Source: Bremia lactucae (taxonomy: Eukaryota; Oomycota; Peronosporomycetes; Peronosporales; Peronosporaceae). Taken from it: DNA of 62,983 bases. Position numbers and translations under genes: made by a program. The stretch spans positions 5,951,323-6,014,305 of the forward strand of contig NC_090615.1 in NCBI RefSeq assembly GCF_004359215.1, read 5' to 3'. The notes beneath the pieces were generated by a model. The model did not search any database. It was not told the DNA's origin and was given only the letters and a program-made list of their open reading frames with translations. This document shows positions 33,655 through 45,400 of the stretch, one piece after another (positions within the stretch are counted from its first letter, which is position 1; the number at the start of each line of letters is the position of its first letter).

Positions 33655-35900
33655 ACTTCACCGGATAATAGTATTGCCCCTTGTGACGACGTCGCTTTAG
33701 GAACTTCTCCACGTGAAACAAAAGGTTTTCTCGCTCATCGAGCAACGCGGAGGGGGCCCAAATCTTGGGGCATTTGATGCTTTTAAGCATGAGGTGCAAC
33801 TTCTTGCGAAGACTTTGCTCGTATTGAGGGCTCTTCTGACGCGGTCCAAAACCGTCTTTCAACGTTGGAACGTCATCAACCTCATCTAAGGGGCAGCTAA
33901 GGATCCTGGTGAGGATGGAGCAATCTGCGGCACGACCGCCTGCCTCGGCGAAAGCGCCTTTAAGTTCATGTGGGAAGGGTCCCGATATGCTTAAGCAAGT
34001 CCACATCGAACACTGGGTGCGTACAAGGCTTGGGAGAAAGGTTTAGCGTGTTAGCTAGGCCACGGCCGTTAATGGTCCAATAAAGCGCGGTCGCAATTTG
34101 GTCTTAAAGACGCATAAATTAAGTTGTAGATAGGTTTTTAGCGTTTAGCAAAACCCGGTCTCCGGACGCATAAGAATCAATACAACTTCTGCCTTGGTAT
34201 CCGCTTGTTCTTTCTGTTAGGCTTGGGAGAAAGGTTTAGCGTGTTAGCTAGGCCACGGCCGTTAATGGTCCAATAAAGCGCGGTCGCTATTTGGTCTAAA
34301 GACGCATAAATTAAGTTGTAGACAGGCTTTTAGCGTTTAGCAAAACCCGGCCTCCGGACGCATAAGAATCAATACAACTTCTGCCTTGGTATCCGCTTGT
34401 TCTTTCTGTTTGTCTATCAGCCATTGTGTCGCGCACATGTCTTAAAAACGAAATCGCGTTGCGAGAAATTCGCTTACTTGTTTCCGAACAGTAATATCAG
34501 CAACCGTGTCGGCAAATTCTACTCCACCAAGCCCTGAACCACGTAGTGGTATCGCTAACGGAACGCGTGGGTGTTTGAGACCGCTTACATAGAACGAAGA
34601 ATAGCCGGTAGAGGTAGGTATAGCATTTAATGCGCAAACTTCAGTACCGGAGCAGTGTGCTCCAGCGCTTTGGTGTCTCAGCACACTTACCGCACACTGC
34701 GCGGAACGTCTTCAATGACGCGATTAACACGTTTGATCTGACCATTAGCCAGCGGATGGTTCTCTGCGTAGATGTTCAATCTAGTGCCAGACACTCGGAA
34801 AATCGATTTACATGATTTATCCCGAAACGGGGGTCTGGATCAGAGACAATTGCCACAGGCAAACCGTGTTGTCGAAACAAGCGATTCATTAAAAGCGTTT
34901 CAGTGCCTTCACCATCAACGGTGCCCGGCACAGCTGCTAATTGAGTCATTTTACTTAATCGGTCAACAAAGTCCATGATGCCGGTGTTACCGGCCGAATC
35001 TTTCGATAGACCAAATCCAAAATCCATACTAATGGACTCCCAACACCATGTGGGTACGGAGGGACTGGCCAGTGGTGCAGTAGCATGAGCGCAAGGCTCA
35101 ACCCGTTGGCAAGTTTCGCATGTGCGAACGAATGTGCTGACCCATTCATAAAGATTGAGCCACCAATAAATCTGGCTTACGAAGCCACAGGTCTTTCTCT
35201 ACGGAGATGACCAATAAGAACAGTATCATGTGCCTCATTGAGGATTCGATGCTTCAAATCCTCATCATGAGGAACAACGATGCGCGGAGTATCCGCAGCA
35301 TCCGTGCAATAAAGTAACGTGTCGTTATCGATAGAAGTTGACGTAAGTTCGCACGTAAACGAGCCGACAATTTAATGTCCAACTCAGTGCCCTAAAGCGC
35401 TCGTAGCAGAGCTACACACTGTTCATCCTTGACGTAAGCCGAACGGATTATCCAGTAATAATGTGTCGTTATAGTCGTTAAATGGGAGAGCTCATGACCG
35501 GCCTGCGTGATTACGCATCAGCCAAAGCATTATGCTTGCCAAGCTTGTATGACACCTTGAAATTGTATGTATTGGGCGAAAAATGAAAGCCATCGAGCCA
35601 TTCTCTGAGAGAGATGGGGCGACTTAGTCGCTAAAGACGCGTTATCTGCATAAAAAATTAGAGCCTAGCAGATGAACTCTGAATTTGAAAAGAGCATAGT
35701 TCATTGCAAGTAACTCTTTGTCAAGAATTGGGTAGTTCTTTTCCGCACTTTTAGGCTGTCTAGACTCGAATGCAATTACCTGTTCTTGCCTATTTTTTTG
35801 TTGCAACAGAGCACTGCCGATGGCGAATCCGATGCGTCACATAACAGTGCACTTGACTTAGTCAATGTCTTTGCCAACTGCTCATGCAAGCTAGTGATAT
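33655..35900 (-). pseudogene. Element F: RNase H, integrase and chromodomain
   Basis: Reading down the minus strand: LLCDASDSPSAVLCC and SPHLSQRMARWLSFFAQY (RNase H, 35870-35560), GHLRRERPVAS (zinc domain, 35210-35180), MDFGFGLSKDSAGNTG with VDRLSKMTQLAAVPGTV and SDPDPRFG (core, 35027-34820), the SH3-like end with a 191-bp tandem duplication (34028-34410), and the chromodomain LFHVEKFLKRRRHKGQYYYP with VKWLGY (33725-33650). Its integrase differs clearly from that of B-E, so it belongs to another family. Many stops. Confidence 0.7.
34028..34410. repeat. Tandem duplication, unit 191 bp
   Basis: GCTTGGGAGAAAGGTTTAGC starts at 34028 and again at 34219; the two units match almost base for base up to TATCCGCTTGTTCTTTCTGT. 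It duplicates the integrase C-terminal coding part of element F and is recent compared with other decay. Confidence 0.9.
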
Positions 35901-35934
35901 CTCGCTTACAGCAATAGCAAGTCAAGCGGTATGG

Positions 35935-36475
35935 TTGCTTATGCCACGAGGGCTCTCCAACGCCCCGGCTACATTTGATCGCCTTGTGACGCGATTGTTC
36001 AGTCCTCATCGAGGTTATACACAGACTTATTTTCATGACATTTTTTAATAGAGTCGTGCGGAGCAGGGTCGGTCGGATGTGGAAAACCACGTAGACCATT
36101 TGCGACCAGTGCTCAAGCGTATGCTTACAATTGAATTGTATGCCAATGCATAAAGATGATTTTTTTTTGGCTGGAAGAAATTCTCTTCTCAGGATGCTTC
36201 ATTGGGAAGCGAGGCCTTAGAGCGGATCCCGCTAAGGTAAAAGCCATTGTTGATCAGCGGATTCCTAAGAAACCAAAAGGATTTACGTAAGTGGTTCGGC
36301 CTCGCCAACTACTTGCTCAAATCTAGCGAGAATTACGCTGATTTGGCTAGGCCATTATCCAATCTCCTTAAAAAGGACAGAGATTGGTGCTAGAATAGCA
36401 CCAAGAATGATTCTTCTAGAGCAGTTACGGATAGCATAATCCATGCCCCGATTCTGGCTCTGCCAAATCCATACT
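35935..36475 (+). pseudogene. Element G: RT fragment
   Basis: Plus strand: MPRGLSNAPATFDRLVTRLF and SPHRGYTQTYFHDIF (the YFDD active site has become YFHD), then GCFIGKRGLRADPAKVKAIV, LRKWFGLANYLLKS and ARPLSNLLKKDRDW, ending in ILALPNPY, the RNase H start. It runs opposite to the RNase H of element F, which begins at 35880, so this is either an inverted piece of F or a separate element. A stop follows HDIF. Confidence 0.75.
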
Positions 36476-36960
36476 GGCCTTTTTAGCGCCGCCAAACTTA
36501 CCAGGAGGGCTGGTACTAACTACCGTCCGCAACAAAGCAGGCTGACGAGCTGGTGTGGATGCGTAGAACGACGTCGACAAACCGGTCAACAATTTCAAGC
36601 AGGCGTGGAGATCTGTTAAAAATGTCGATCCTTCGTATCTTACGCCTTGTGAAAGTCCAATAACTATCGCAGGTGATGGTGACAAGTCACCTGCCACTCC
36701 CTTAGTAGGTGATTGGCACCAGTCGACGTCATCGTCCGACTCAGGGGCTCCTGTCAATCACCCGGGGCCACGGTTGTTAAACCTGCGGGTCCTAACTTGA
36801 CAACCAAAGAGGTAATGACGAGGTTTCTTAACTTGTCGGATCCCTTTGGTGGAAAACTCCGGCAAGATTGTTCGTTCGCCGTTGACCTTTTCGAGCGCCG
36901 CGCTCAGGTTCAACTTGCGTCAATCGACGCTTTCCACCAATAGAGGTGGCACTTGACGGA
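36476..36960 (+). pseudogene. Element G extra ORF segment (N-terminal part)
   Basis: Plus-strand words PITIAGDGDKSPATPLVGDW and HQSTSSSDSGAP (36655-36755), then LTTKEVMTRFLNLSDPFGGK (36798-36855), match MSSVDNIAGDGYKPPATP and TTRKVMTRLFDSSDLFGGE of element B and the C copy. It follows RT of the same strand directly, after LPNPY, so the joint is a recombination product. Stops occur. Confidence 0.5.
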
Positions 36961-37370
36961 TGTATAGCCTCAGTGCGGCTTGCATTCATGGTTGCGCGCA
37001 CTGAACTGCTGGCTAGACCTATCCTCGTGTAAGGCAGGTGCGCCGGACGTAACTGGCCTTAAGCTTATCCAAATTAAAAGCGAGCCTTACGCTTCAAACG
37101 AACATCATCCACATTCGCAGACTCTCTTATGGACCAGATGTTGCGGAGGCGACGGACCCGATGGACCCAATATATGTGGCAGCTGCCAGATCGGCCGAAT
37201 TATTTTAATTTAGTTTGGTAAGGTTTAAGATATAAGCAATAAACGAAGTTCAGTTCCCTTTTATCTAACAGCGTCTACTGCCTTCATAAGGCTTGCACAT
37301 TGATTTAGGAGAGAAAGAAACCTTTCTAAGGTCGGGCACTAGCTGCCACTTGGTTCTACGAAATTCTAAG

Positions 37371-38821
37371 TGTAACGGTGTCACATGTGACCGGTGTACT
37401 GACACACTAAGGATATTTTGACTATGTCATAAAGTCGGAATGTGTGTCAGTACATCAAGGAATATGGATGATTTTTCGTTGTGACTCATCTAGGTACGAA
37501 TGACACGTGTCGGCACCTCAAGTACCAAGTATTATTATTTAGTAGTGCTAAATTAGTAGCTCTTAGTAGGCTGATTTATTACTGTAGTTAGACTGCTATA
37601 AGATCTAAATACTTAACAGTTTATAGCTTCCTCTGTGAATTGCTGTGTGACCTTATCACACCTGCTAGCCCTTCTAGTCAAGCCCTGCGGCCAAGGACTG
37701 AAAAAAATCTGGATGAAGAATTTAATAAAAATACCCCAGACGAACGCGACGAACGATGGATATTTCCTCAACTCTTGTTGGGTTACGACGGTGAGCGATA
37801 TTTCCATGTAGAAAATTTGGTCGGACATCGCCGTAAGCAGGACGGCAGAAGTTCTGGGTGAATTTGCGTGGCTACCTAAAAGCCCATAGTACGTGGGAGC
37901 CGGAGGACTGCCTCAAGGAGGACTGCGCGGACCTCGTGAACGCTTATAGGCGTTGCCACTCAATTAATCCGCGCTAACCGGGCCTAGAAGGCCTTTGGAT
38001 CGATGTCGTGGGGTGGTTTCCCCTCTGAATTTTAATGACGACCTCTTGGAGAATGAGCGTCGGGGTAGGACTGTCTCGGTCGATACGACGCCCTGCCTTG
38101 GCCATGTGAAACCGAAGACGTCGAAGTGCCAACCATTCGAGCCGATGCAGCGAGTTGAATAATTCGGGGATATGATATCCCATAGCGGTGAGCCACTGGC
38201 GGAATCGGTCTACGTAAGCCTGTCAGCCGACGTCAGTGTCGTCATTAAAAGGACGAGTGGGCATTCGTCGACCTGCTCCACAGGTCGTTCTCGCTCTCGG
38301 TTTTGCTGAATGTATTCCGCGTAGTCGTCCACGCGCCAAACCTTCACTGGAAGCAGCTGGTTTCTCGTTCGTGGGACGCAAGTGTCACAACGACGCTTGT
38401 GGTCTCCTTGGGGGTCCGATGGCACAGTGGAGGTGCTAGTTCGCCGGTATGGCTCGAGCTTGTGGGTCTCATGGAGACGTCATCACGTGGCACACTCGAA
38501 AAAGGTGGTTTCGATTCTGGAGAAAAAGGTTCTTACTTGAGTGTGGGAGGGTGTAACGGGGTCACATGTGACCGGTGTACTGACAAACTAAGGACATTTT
38601 GACTACGTCATATAGTCGAGATGTGTGTCAGTACATCAGGGGATATAGCTGGCTTATCGTTGTGACCCAGCTAGGTAAGAATGACACGTATTGATATTCA
38701 GTAGTATTAAATAAGTAGCATTTAGTAGCCTGATTTATTACTGTAGTTAGACTGCTAAAAGATCTCAATATATAAGAGTTTTCAAAACTTTTTCTGCGAG
38801 TTGCTGTGTAACCGTGTCACA
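37371..38821 (+). mobile_element. Minimal LTR element (family 3), 1.45 kb, both LTRs
   Basis: LTRs 37371-37660 and 38552-38821 start TGTAACGGxGTCACATGTGA then CCGGTGTACTGAC, and end with GTG..ATCACA or GTGTCACA. A purine run (GTGTGGGAGGG) precedes the right LTR. CTAAG lies before the left LTR and CTAAA after the right one, a likely target duplication with one change. The 890-bp interior keeps only a chromodomain (RYFHVENLVGHRRKQDG, then after a frameshift YPKSHSTWEPEDCLKEDC; 37795-37930). Everything else of gag-pol is missing, so it needs another element for mobility. Confidence 0.75.
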
Positions 38822-38973
38822 CTAAATCCCTTGAATTAGGATTCGTTAAGCCCTTTGAGCTTGAACGACTCACTGAGTTGTTAAACCTATATTAGTTCTA
38901 TAGAACAATGTCAGTCTCACAGTCTATAAGTTTTCCTCTGACTTAAGGAGCAAGGTAGCTCCGCTGCAATTAC

Positions 38974-39489
38974 TGAAACAGGGTGTCCCGTTACAAAAGT
39001 GTTATTTTCTTTTAAAAGGAATGATAAATATTATATCCTATGAGAGGAAATAAATAAAGAAGTGCAAAATTATCATCTTTATTAATTTCGACTTAAATAA
39101 TTTCAATTTCGCTAAAAATGATATTTTTGATGCAATAAGACATTAGCACTGTTAAGTGGTTGATTTGAGTATAAAATCAACCCCGCCAATCGCTTTGTGA
39201 CACGATTGTGCGGTGCGCAAGGAGGCGCCTTACTTAGTCAGATATTAATATAATAAATTCAGTAGTAGATAGAAGATCGTTACATTGAAAACCAGATATA
39301 TTAATACAGTTTAAGTATTTCAAAATTCAAAATCCACTGAATTACCTTTTGGTACCTTAAGTCCTTAGCTACCTAGAAGCCTTCCTCTGTACTTGTGTGT
39401 ACGTGGAGTTTCGAGGCACTCGACATTCACTGTAGTTAATTTAAGATTAATAAGTACTGATCAGTACTAGTGAAAGGTGCCCTGTTACA
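38974..39489 (+). repeat. 5' LTR of element C (family 2)
   Basis: 516 bp from TGAAACAGGGTGTCCCGTTA to GGTGCCCTGTTACA. The second base pair group differs from the usual TGTAACGGGG by three changes. Contains the family landmarks CAACCCCGCCAATCG and GGTGCGCAAGGAGGCGCC. The PBS follows two bases later. Confidence 0.8.
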
Positions 39490-39539
39490 TCTGGTAGCTC
39501 TTTGTAGTCCTTTTAACAGCCCACGCACTTTTTATCCAA

Positions 39540-40655
39540 CATGGACATTTCAGATGAAGAAGGAGGGAGCTGCCAAGCCCCTCAAGAAGGTTATCACGCA
39601 TCGCATAAAAGGTTTACTCATTTTAGTGACCTCGAATAAAGAGGGATCGAACGCATGAGTTTAAACGCAGGCGGGCCAGCCGTTGGCGCTATGCTGTACA
39701 CTCTGGGCAGACATGAACAGCATACGGCCATAGCCGATTTCATTTAACACGAATTCAACGGGGCCCAAGAATAAGTAGCCTTACTTCACCAGCAAGGCTT
39801 TCAACACACTGAGGTGTTAAAAGAACAGGGGGCTCAGCAGATGGAACTTTTGAGACAGCAGCATTTACACGCTGCTAATGGGCTGACGCTTCCGCGTCGA
39901 CCCGAAAGCTTAAAGACAGAAATATCTTGGCATAAGGCACTCCCTTTTAAGATATTTGTCGAGTTAGACGATGCCATAGAAGCGCGTCGTATCAGTGATG
40001 ATGCGAGGAAAATGAAATTTGGCATGTTAAACGTTGTCGGACGTGCCATGTCTTGGGCCTTGGGGCTCAAGCTTCACAATTCATTAGTTTTTGGGTCGTA
40101 TGAGGTCTTTAAGACCCGGCTTAGACAAATATATAAGCTGCCATGTGCTAAATTCAGGACTTGAGCCGAGCTCCTGGATTGAAGCAGGGCAAGCGTGACA
40201 TTCCCGCTTATGCCCAACATACACGATTTCTGGTCAATTGTATCGTCAGTCATCAAATTGATGAAAACACACAGGTAACTATGATTGGTAAAGGTCTTGC
40301 AGACGGTCTTGTTAAGACCCACCTGTTCAGGCTAAAATTAGAGTCGCTAGCCAAGCGATCTCAATAGCGGAACAGGAGGACTTTAGCCTGAAACTGGCTT
40401 TCGTCCACTCTGGTGCTTATCGTCCACCAGGATGGCAAGAAAATTAAGGTACAGAACCCATGGATCTGTCGTATGTAGAGAGCGAAAATCATCGCCTTTT
40501 AAGTCACAAACAATAACAGAAATGTAGTCGTTGGCAAAAAAATGGACCACTACGCATATATGTGTAGTGCCCCACGGCCAGTGCCTAAAAGCACTGAGCG
40601 AAAAGAACAAATCTTGCTAGAAACAGCGGAGAACGCGGATCCGACGCTGTTGCGA
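39540..40655 (+). pseudogene. Element C: Gag
   Basis: It opens MDISDEEGGSCQAPQEGY at 39541 and continues after frame changes with ELDDAIEARRISDDARKMKF, GRAMSWALGLKLHNSLVFGS and FKTRLRQIYKLPCAKFRT (39970-40161), KQGKRDIPAYAQHTRFLVNC (40182 onward), and EQEDFSLKLAFVHSGAYRPP with MDLSYVESE (40370-40490). The zinc knuckle reads CSRWQKNGP, with the second Cys changed to Trp, so it would not bind zinc. Confidence 0.8.
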
Positions 40656-40657
40656 AA

Positions 40658-41110
40658 TTGCAACGGCGAGGCGGATCGTATAAAATAAGGTACGGGTCAG
40701 TACGTGCGGAGCGTTCTATTGATATAGCAACGTCAAAAGTATTCGCAGGTCTTTTGACAAAGGTTGCTCCTCATACACAAACATTGTGTAAACCTGCCCC
40801 AGGTGATGAGGTTAACCTTATCACCCTGAAAATAAAAGTGTCAAATAAGTTGCCACTTAAGTCCCTAGTCGATTGTGGGGCGTCGAATAACTTTACTAGA
40901 CGCCAATCGCTAGAAGATCGCAGGTTCATTAATATTGAGCGCGATATCCCTCTAACGAGGATGACAGTGCGCCTAACAACAGGCACATCTGTAACTTTAA
41001 AAATGTCTAGGTGGTATATAATACACTTTTAAGGGTAAACGGTACGATGATAATTTCATTGTACTAGATTCGGAGGACAAATTTGATGTCATCCTTGGAA
41101 TACTATGGCT
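40658..41110 (+). pseudogene. Element C: protease
   Basis: One frame from 40658 to 41032 with TSKVFAGLLTKVAPHTQ, LKSLVDCGASNNFTRRQSLE (active site Asp in DCGAS at about residue 73) and RMTVRLTTGTSVT. A TAA at 41030 breaks it; FIVLDSEDKFDVILGI in the next frame holds the ILG motif of retropepsins. Nearly intact but cut off from RT. Confidence 0.75.
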
Positions 41111-43800
41111 TAAAAAGTAGGAGCCATGTATAAACTGGCAGCATCAAGCTGTGACGATGCCTGTCTCTTGTTCATCAGATGACCAACTGATGAAAGTCTT
41201 GGAGGGTTCACAAGCGTGTGGATGTTTTACGAGTGTATGCGATGGCCTCACTTGTGGTTCGGTCGTTAGCATGACTGCACAAGACCTCAGTGTGAATATC
41301 CAACACATTATGGAGTTAGGTACCGACAGCTGTGCCCAAGCACAGGCAGCGTCGAAGTTCGACCACTCGAATAAGTTGTGTCCTACGAAAAAAGGATGCT
41401 TGATTAAAAAGCAACATCCAAGAAAGGTTTAAGCGCCAGTCTTAAAAGAGACAGTGCGAAAGTCCTAGGTCGACTGGAGAGTCGAACGTAGAAGGTCTTG
41501 TTGAATTACGTTTTCCTGTGAGCTTGAAGATGGGCTTTCGGTCGAGATTTCAAACCGGAAAGTAAGTTATATTTTAAGTTTATTTTAGGCCTACCGTTAA
41601 CTTTATCCTACCGCTATCTAATTCCTATCGTTGTCTGCGCCCCTTTTCCCACATATGTGGACCACCATAAAATGGGAGACGTCACTGTCTGGCAGTACAG
41701 TGCTGGTGAACTCCAATATCAGTTCCTTAAGGTTTTCCTTTTTGTCGCTGCCGGGTATCGAATCGGTGACCTGTCGGATGGCACTGACCCGACTGAGCCA
41801 CATAGCATTTTTTCACCACACTATGTCTCCGTATCTTGATACGATCCCTTGCTATATTTCCCTTATGCAAGCATTGGCATATAGCGTAACACTTACGATG
41901 ACACATTAATTTTCAACAGATCTCGCTGTGATAGCGTAGTCACAGCTAGAGGCAGTTTAAAGGATACCCCCCAAATAAAACTTTAGGGAACAAGTCTTTA
42001 AGAACCGGCATGAATAAGTCCTCAGAAACCTGTAATCAAAGCTTCCCAGGTTCCTAGGTACCTTTGAAAATAAGTTACAAAGAGGAAACTGAGAGAGTAA
42101 ATGTATTAGTAGTGAATGGATCAAGTGTAGGCGCTTATACACTTGATCTAATAGCGCCTCCGACGTTAACTTCGGAGATACTCAATTGCCATTACTTAAA
42201 CTGAATCGGTTCTTGCGTGAACTGCGTACTGGCAAAGTCAGGCAGGTCTGCGTACTTGTGGCAGATGGCAACTACGGGGCCGATATTCGGTCGGCAGTAG
42301 TATTTCCTGAGAACGAACGGGTTCTCATCAGCTCATTGTAGACGAAAGTGCCCTCGACGAGAAGGCTCGGATGGAACGTATTACGTCCCAATCCTGGAAG
42401 TCTTTGAGGATAAACCCTTAACATAGGGATTTAATACAATTTAAGGATGTCTTTCCTGAATAAGTACCGTGCGAGTTGCCGAAGGATCAAGGCACTCGAC
42501 ACGAAGTCGACCTAAGTTCAGGTTCGACATACTGTGTCACCAAGCAATGGCCATTGCCGGCATTAGTGATTGACAAATTCGTTGCTGATCGCTTAGCAGC
42601 GGGCCATGTGAGGGATGTGAGGGAGTCAACTTCCCCACATAGCTCTCCGACCGCATCAATCATTTGATTATTTATGAAATTTACCTTACTTTAGCAAATT
42701 TAAAATAAATTTCGGCCGCCGGATTTACCGATTATCGCCTTTATCTTATTCGGATCAGGGCGTACACCGTGTTTACCCACGACGCACCCAAGAAGTGATA
42801 TTTCGCTTGCAGCGAATATACATTTCTTGAGACTTGCATTCAACTTGTGCTTACGCATAAGTGTAAGAGCCATTCGGACGTGGCTACGATGTACTTCAAC
42901 GTCCGACTTTCCATTCATAGCTCTGCTATGAACGAAGACATCATCAAAATAAATCGGTGCGAGATTTCGGACCGACCCTTAACAGATTGGTTACACATCC
43001 GTTGAATGCCGCTGGGGGCATTACTAAGTCCCTGTGGCATGACTAACCTTCTCACAATGCATACCGCTTGGGGTGCTTACATCTGGCGACAACAGGAGGA
43101 TAGAGGATGGGCATGCATTCAATAAATTGAATGCTGCAACGGTACCTACTCAAACGCCGATACCACGAAAAGACGTAATCATTGACGGTATGTCAAAGAT
43201 ACTATCTTTTCGTCAATGCATCTGATGGATGAATTCTATCGGATTCATTAGCGTGAACAGAATATACAGTTTACAGTAGTTTATGCCGAGCTGACAGATC
43301 ATCTTTCTTCTTTTTTAAAGAAATGTTAAGTAGTACTGATTGACAGCGTTCTTTTGAGGGTATCAAGCAAAGTTTGATACAATCGCCAATCCTAGCGATT
43401 GCGGACCAAGACCAACCATTTCATGTGGTCTGTGACGCCAGCGATTTTGCAATGGCTGTGCGTTTGTGCAGTAGTATGCGTTGTCTGTTTTATTCGCGTC
43501 AGCTCACCAGCTGAACGCGACTATCCAGTGCATGACAAGAAACTTGCCTTGAAATATGCACTGGCTAGGTTCAGGGTTTATCTTTTATGAGATAGACCGT
43601 TTATTGTAAATATGAACCATGCGCCTTTACGCACGGCCGTAAAAAGTCCACATTTCTTGAAAAGAATGGCGAGTTTGTTGTATATCGTCGAAATGTATAA
43701 CTTTTTGGTGGAGTATAAACCAGGACGACTTAACGTCGGCGCTGATGTTTTTTTCGCGCCGGCCCGATTTTGAGCCGGCTGCGCTAAATCAACAGTAAGC
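41111..43800 (+). pseudogene. Element C: RT and RNase H, internally scrambled
   Basis: Up to 42660 the plus strand is RT N-terminal (RHEVDLSSGSTYCVTKQWPL, FVADRLAAGHV, ESTSPHSSPT). 43086-42690 is then RT palm in reverse orientation (minus: NLAPIYFDDVFVHSRAMNGK, IFAASEISLLGCVVGKHGVR). 43087-43262 is plus again and encodes the part that should precede it (HAFNKLNAATVPTQTPIPRK, DVIIDGMSK). From 43263 RNase H follows (RSFEGIKQSLIQSPILAIAD, FHVVCDASDFAMA, YPVHDKKLALKYALARFRVY, VEYKPGRLNV). Stops are frequent in 41430-42470. Confidence 0.75.
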
Positions 43801-43819
43801 ATAAGGCTTCTATCGCAAT

Positions 43820-45400
43820 AATAAGTATTCCGTCGTCAACATTACTCGACGACGTTGGAAGAGCTTATCATAAAGATAAGGCTCTCAAAGGGTTGATGGA
43901 TTATTTTAGAAAACCATCCCAAGACTGTCGAAATTGTATCGGTCCTCAATACACAACACGCAATGGTCAACTGTATTACACAGCAATTTCTGACGACACA
44001 CCTCGTATCGTCATCCCCACCCATTATGATTTGCGTTCATACATCATGTATGAGTGCTACGATGCACCAACAAGTGGGCATCGTGGACGTGAGAAGACTT
44101 ATCTTACGATAAGCCGCAACTTCTACTGGCCACGCCAGTATGAGTTCGTCCGCGAGCACATATGTGCTTGCGAAATTTATCAACGGGTAAAGCGCAGTGC
44201 TTCATCCCGTGCTCCGTTACAACCTCTGTCTGTATTGGCAGTCCGTATTTATGGGCTTGTCTTCGGATTTCTCGAAGACGATCACACAATTAAACGTATT
44301 CTCGTCTTTGTTGATCGTTTCAGCAAAATGGTCGATCTTGCTGCAGTCCCGGAGTCGATCACAGACAAAGGCTGTGCTCGTGGTTTTGTTGATACGATAT
44401 TTATACTCCATTAGTTACCCCGTGAACTGGTCTCAGATCGAGTTCTTAGATTCACAGCGGCGTTTTGGCAATCTATGTTCGAATAACTCGGCACACAGTT
44501 GCATACGTCAACTTCTGACCGTTTCAAAACATATGGTCACACAGAACGTGCAGATCGTATCCTCAAAGAGATACTTTATGGATACGTCCACTCTATTAAA
44601 GTTGGAGCGAGCTCTTGCCAATGGTAGAATTTGCCATCAACAATTCAGTGCATGCTTCTACAAAGCATACACAGTTTTTCGTGAATGGCTTATGCCACCA
44701 ACACATCCCTACTCTGTTTGAGAGTAACTCTTATTTAAGGGGGGGAACTCGCTCGAGCAAATAATCTTTTAGCTATTGCTCATCACGCATTAGCCTTGAG
44801 GTCAATGCGAAGGATAACAATGATGAGTTAACTAACATTGAAGTAGACAATGATGCTGAAAAACTCAGCATCGAAAACAATACTATTAATGAGAATGATA
44901 ATACTCTTAACAATGAAGCGATTAATATTTCCGCGGCGCGAGCCGGTCGCACTGAATTGTTTTTTTAAACCGAGTCAACAGGTGATTTCCTGCTGGCTAC
45001 AGAAGCAGTGGTCCGTTTCGTACAGGATATCATCGTTGATGCAGTGGACCGAGAGAAACGAAACTCTGACAACAATGGAAGAGCAAACATACTTTCATTT
45101 AAAATTAATGACCTAGTCCTATTGTCTTCTGTAAATATACCTATGCACGCAGTGACGAATGTAGCTAGTAATAATTTGTTGCTAAGGTATATCGCCCCGT
45201 TTCTTGTATTCCATCGCCTATGCAATGCATACACGATCGAGCTGTCTCGCAGTATGCGTACGCATCCTACGTTTCATGTTGGGCTTCTATGCCCATACCA
45301 TCAGCACGAGGCTTTTTTCGATTCCGGCTTACAACGGAACGGTCAAGGGCATCGGCCAAAGCCTGATGATTCCGAGCCAAGACTTTTTGTCTTGGAGCAG
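43820..45400 (+). pseudogene. Element C: integrase
   Basis: Frame 43893-44414: DDTPRIVIPTHYDLRSYIMY, GHRGREKTYLTISRNFYWPR and CACEIYQRVKRS form the HHCC domain; VFGFLEDDHTIKRILVFVDR begins the core. A frameshift then leads through PVNWSQIEFLDSQRRFGNLC (44415-44480) to FHVGLLCPYHQHEAF (45270-45320), the C-terminal end. The catalytic core lies across the frameshift, so it is inactive. Its last part overlaps the extra ORF on the other strand. Confidence 0.8.
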
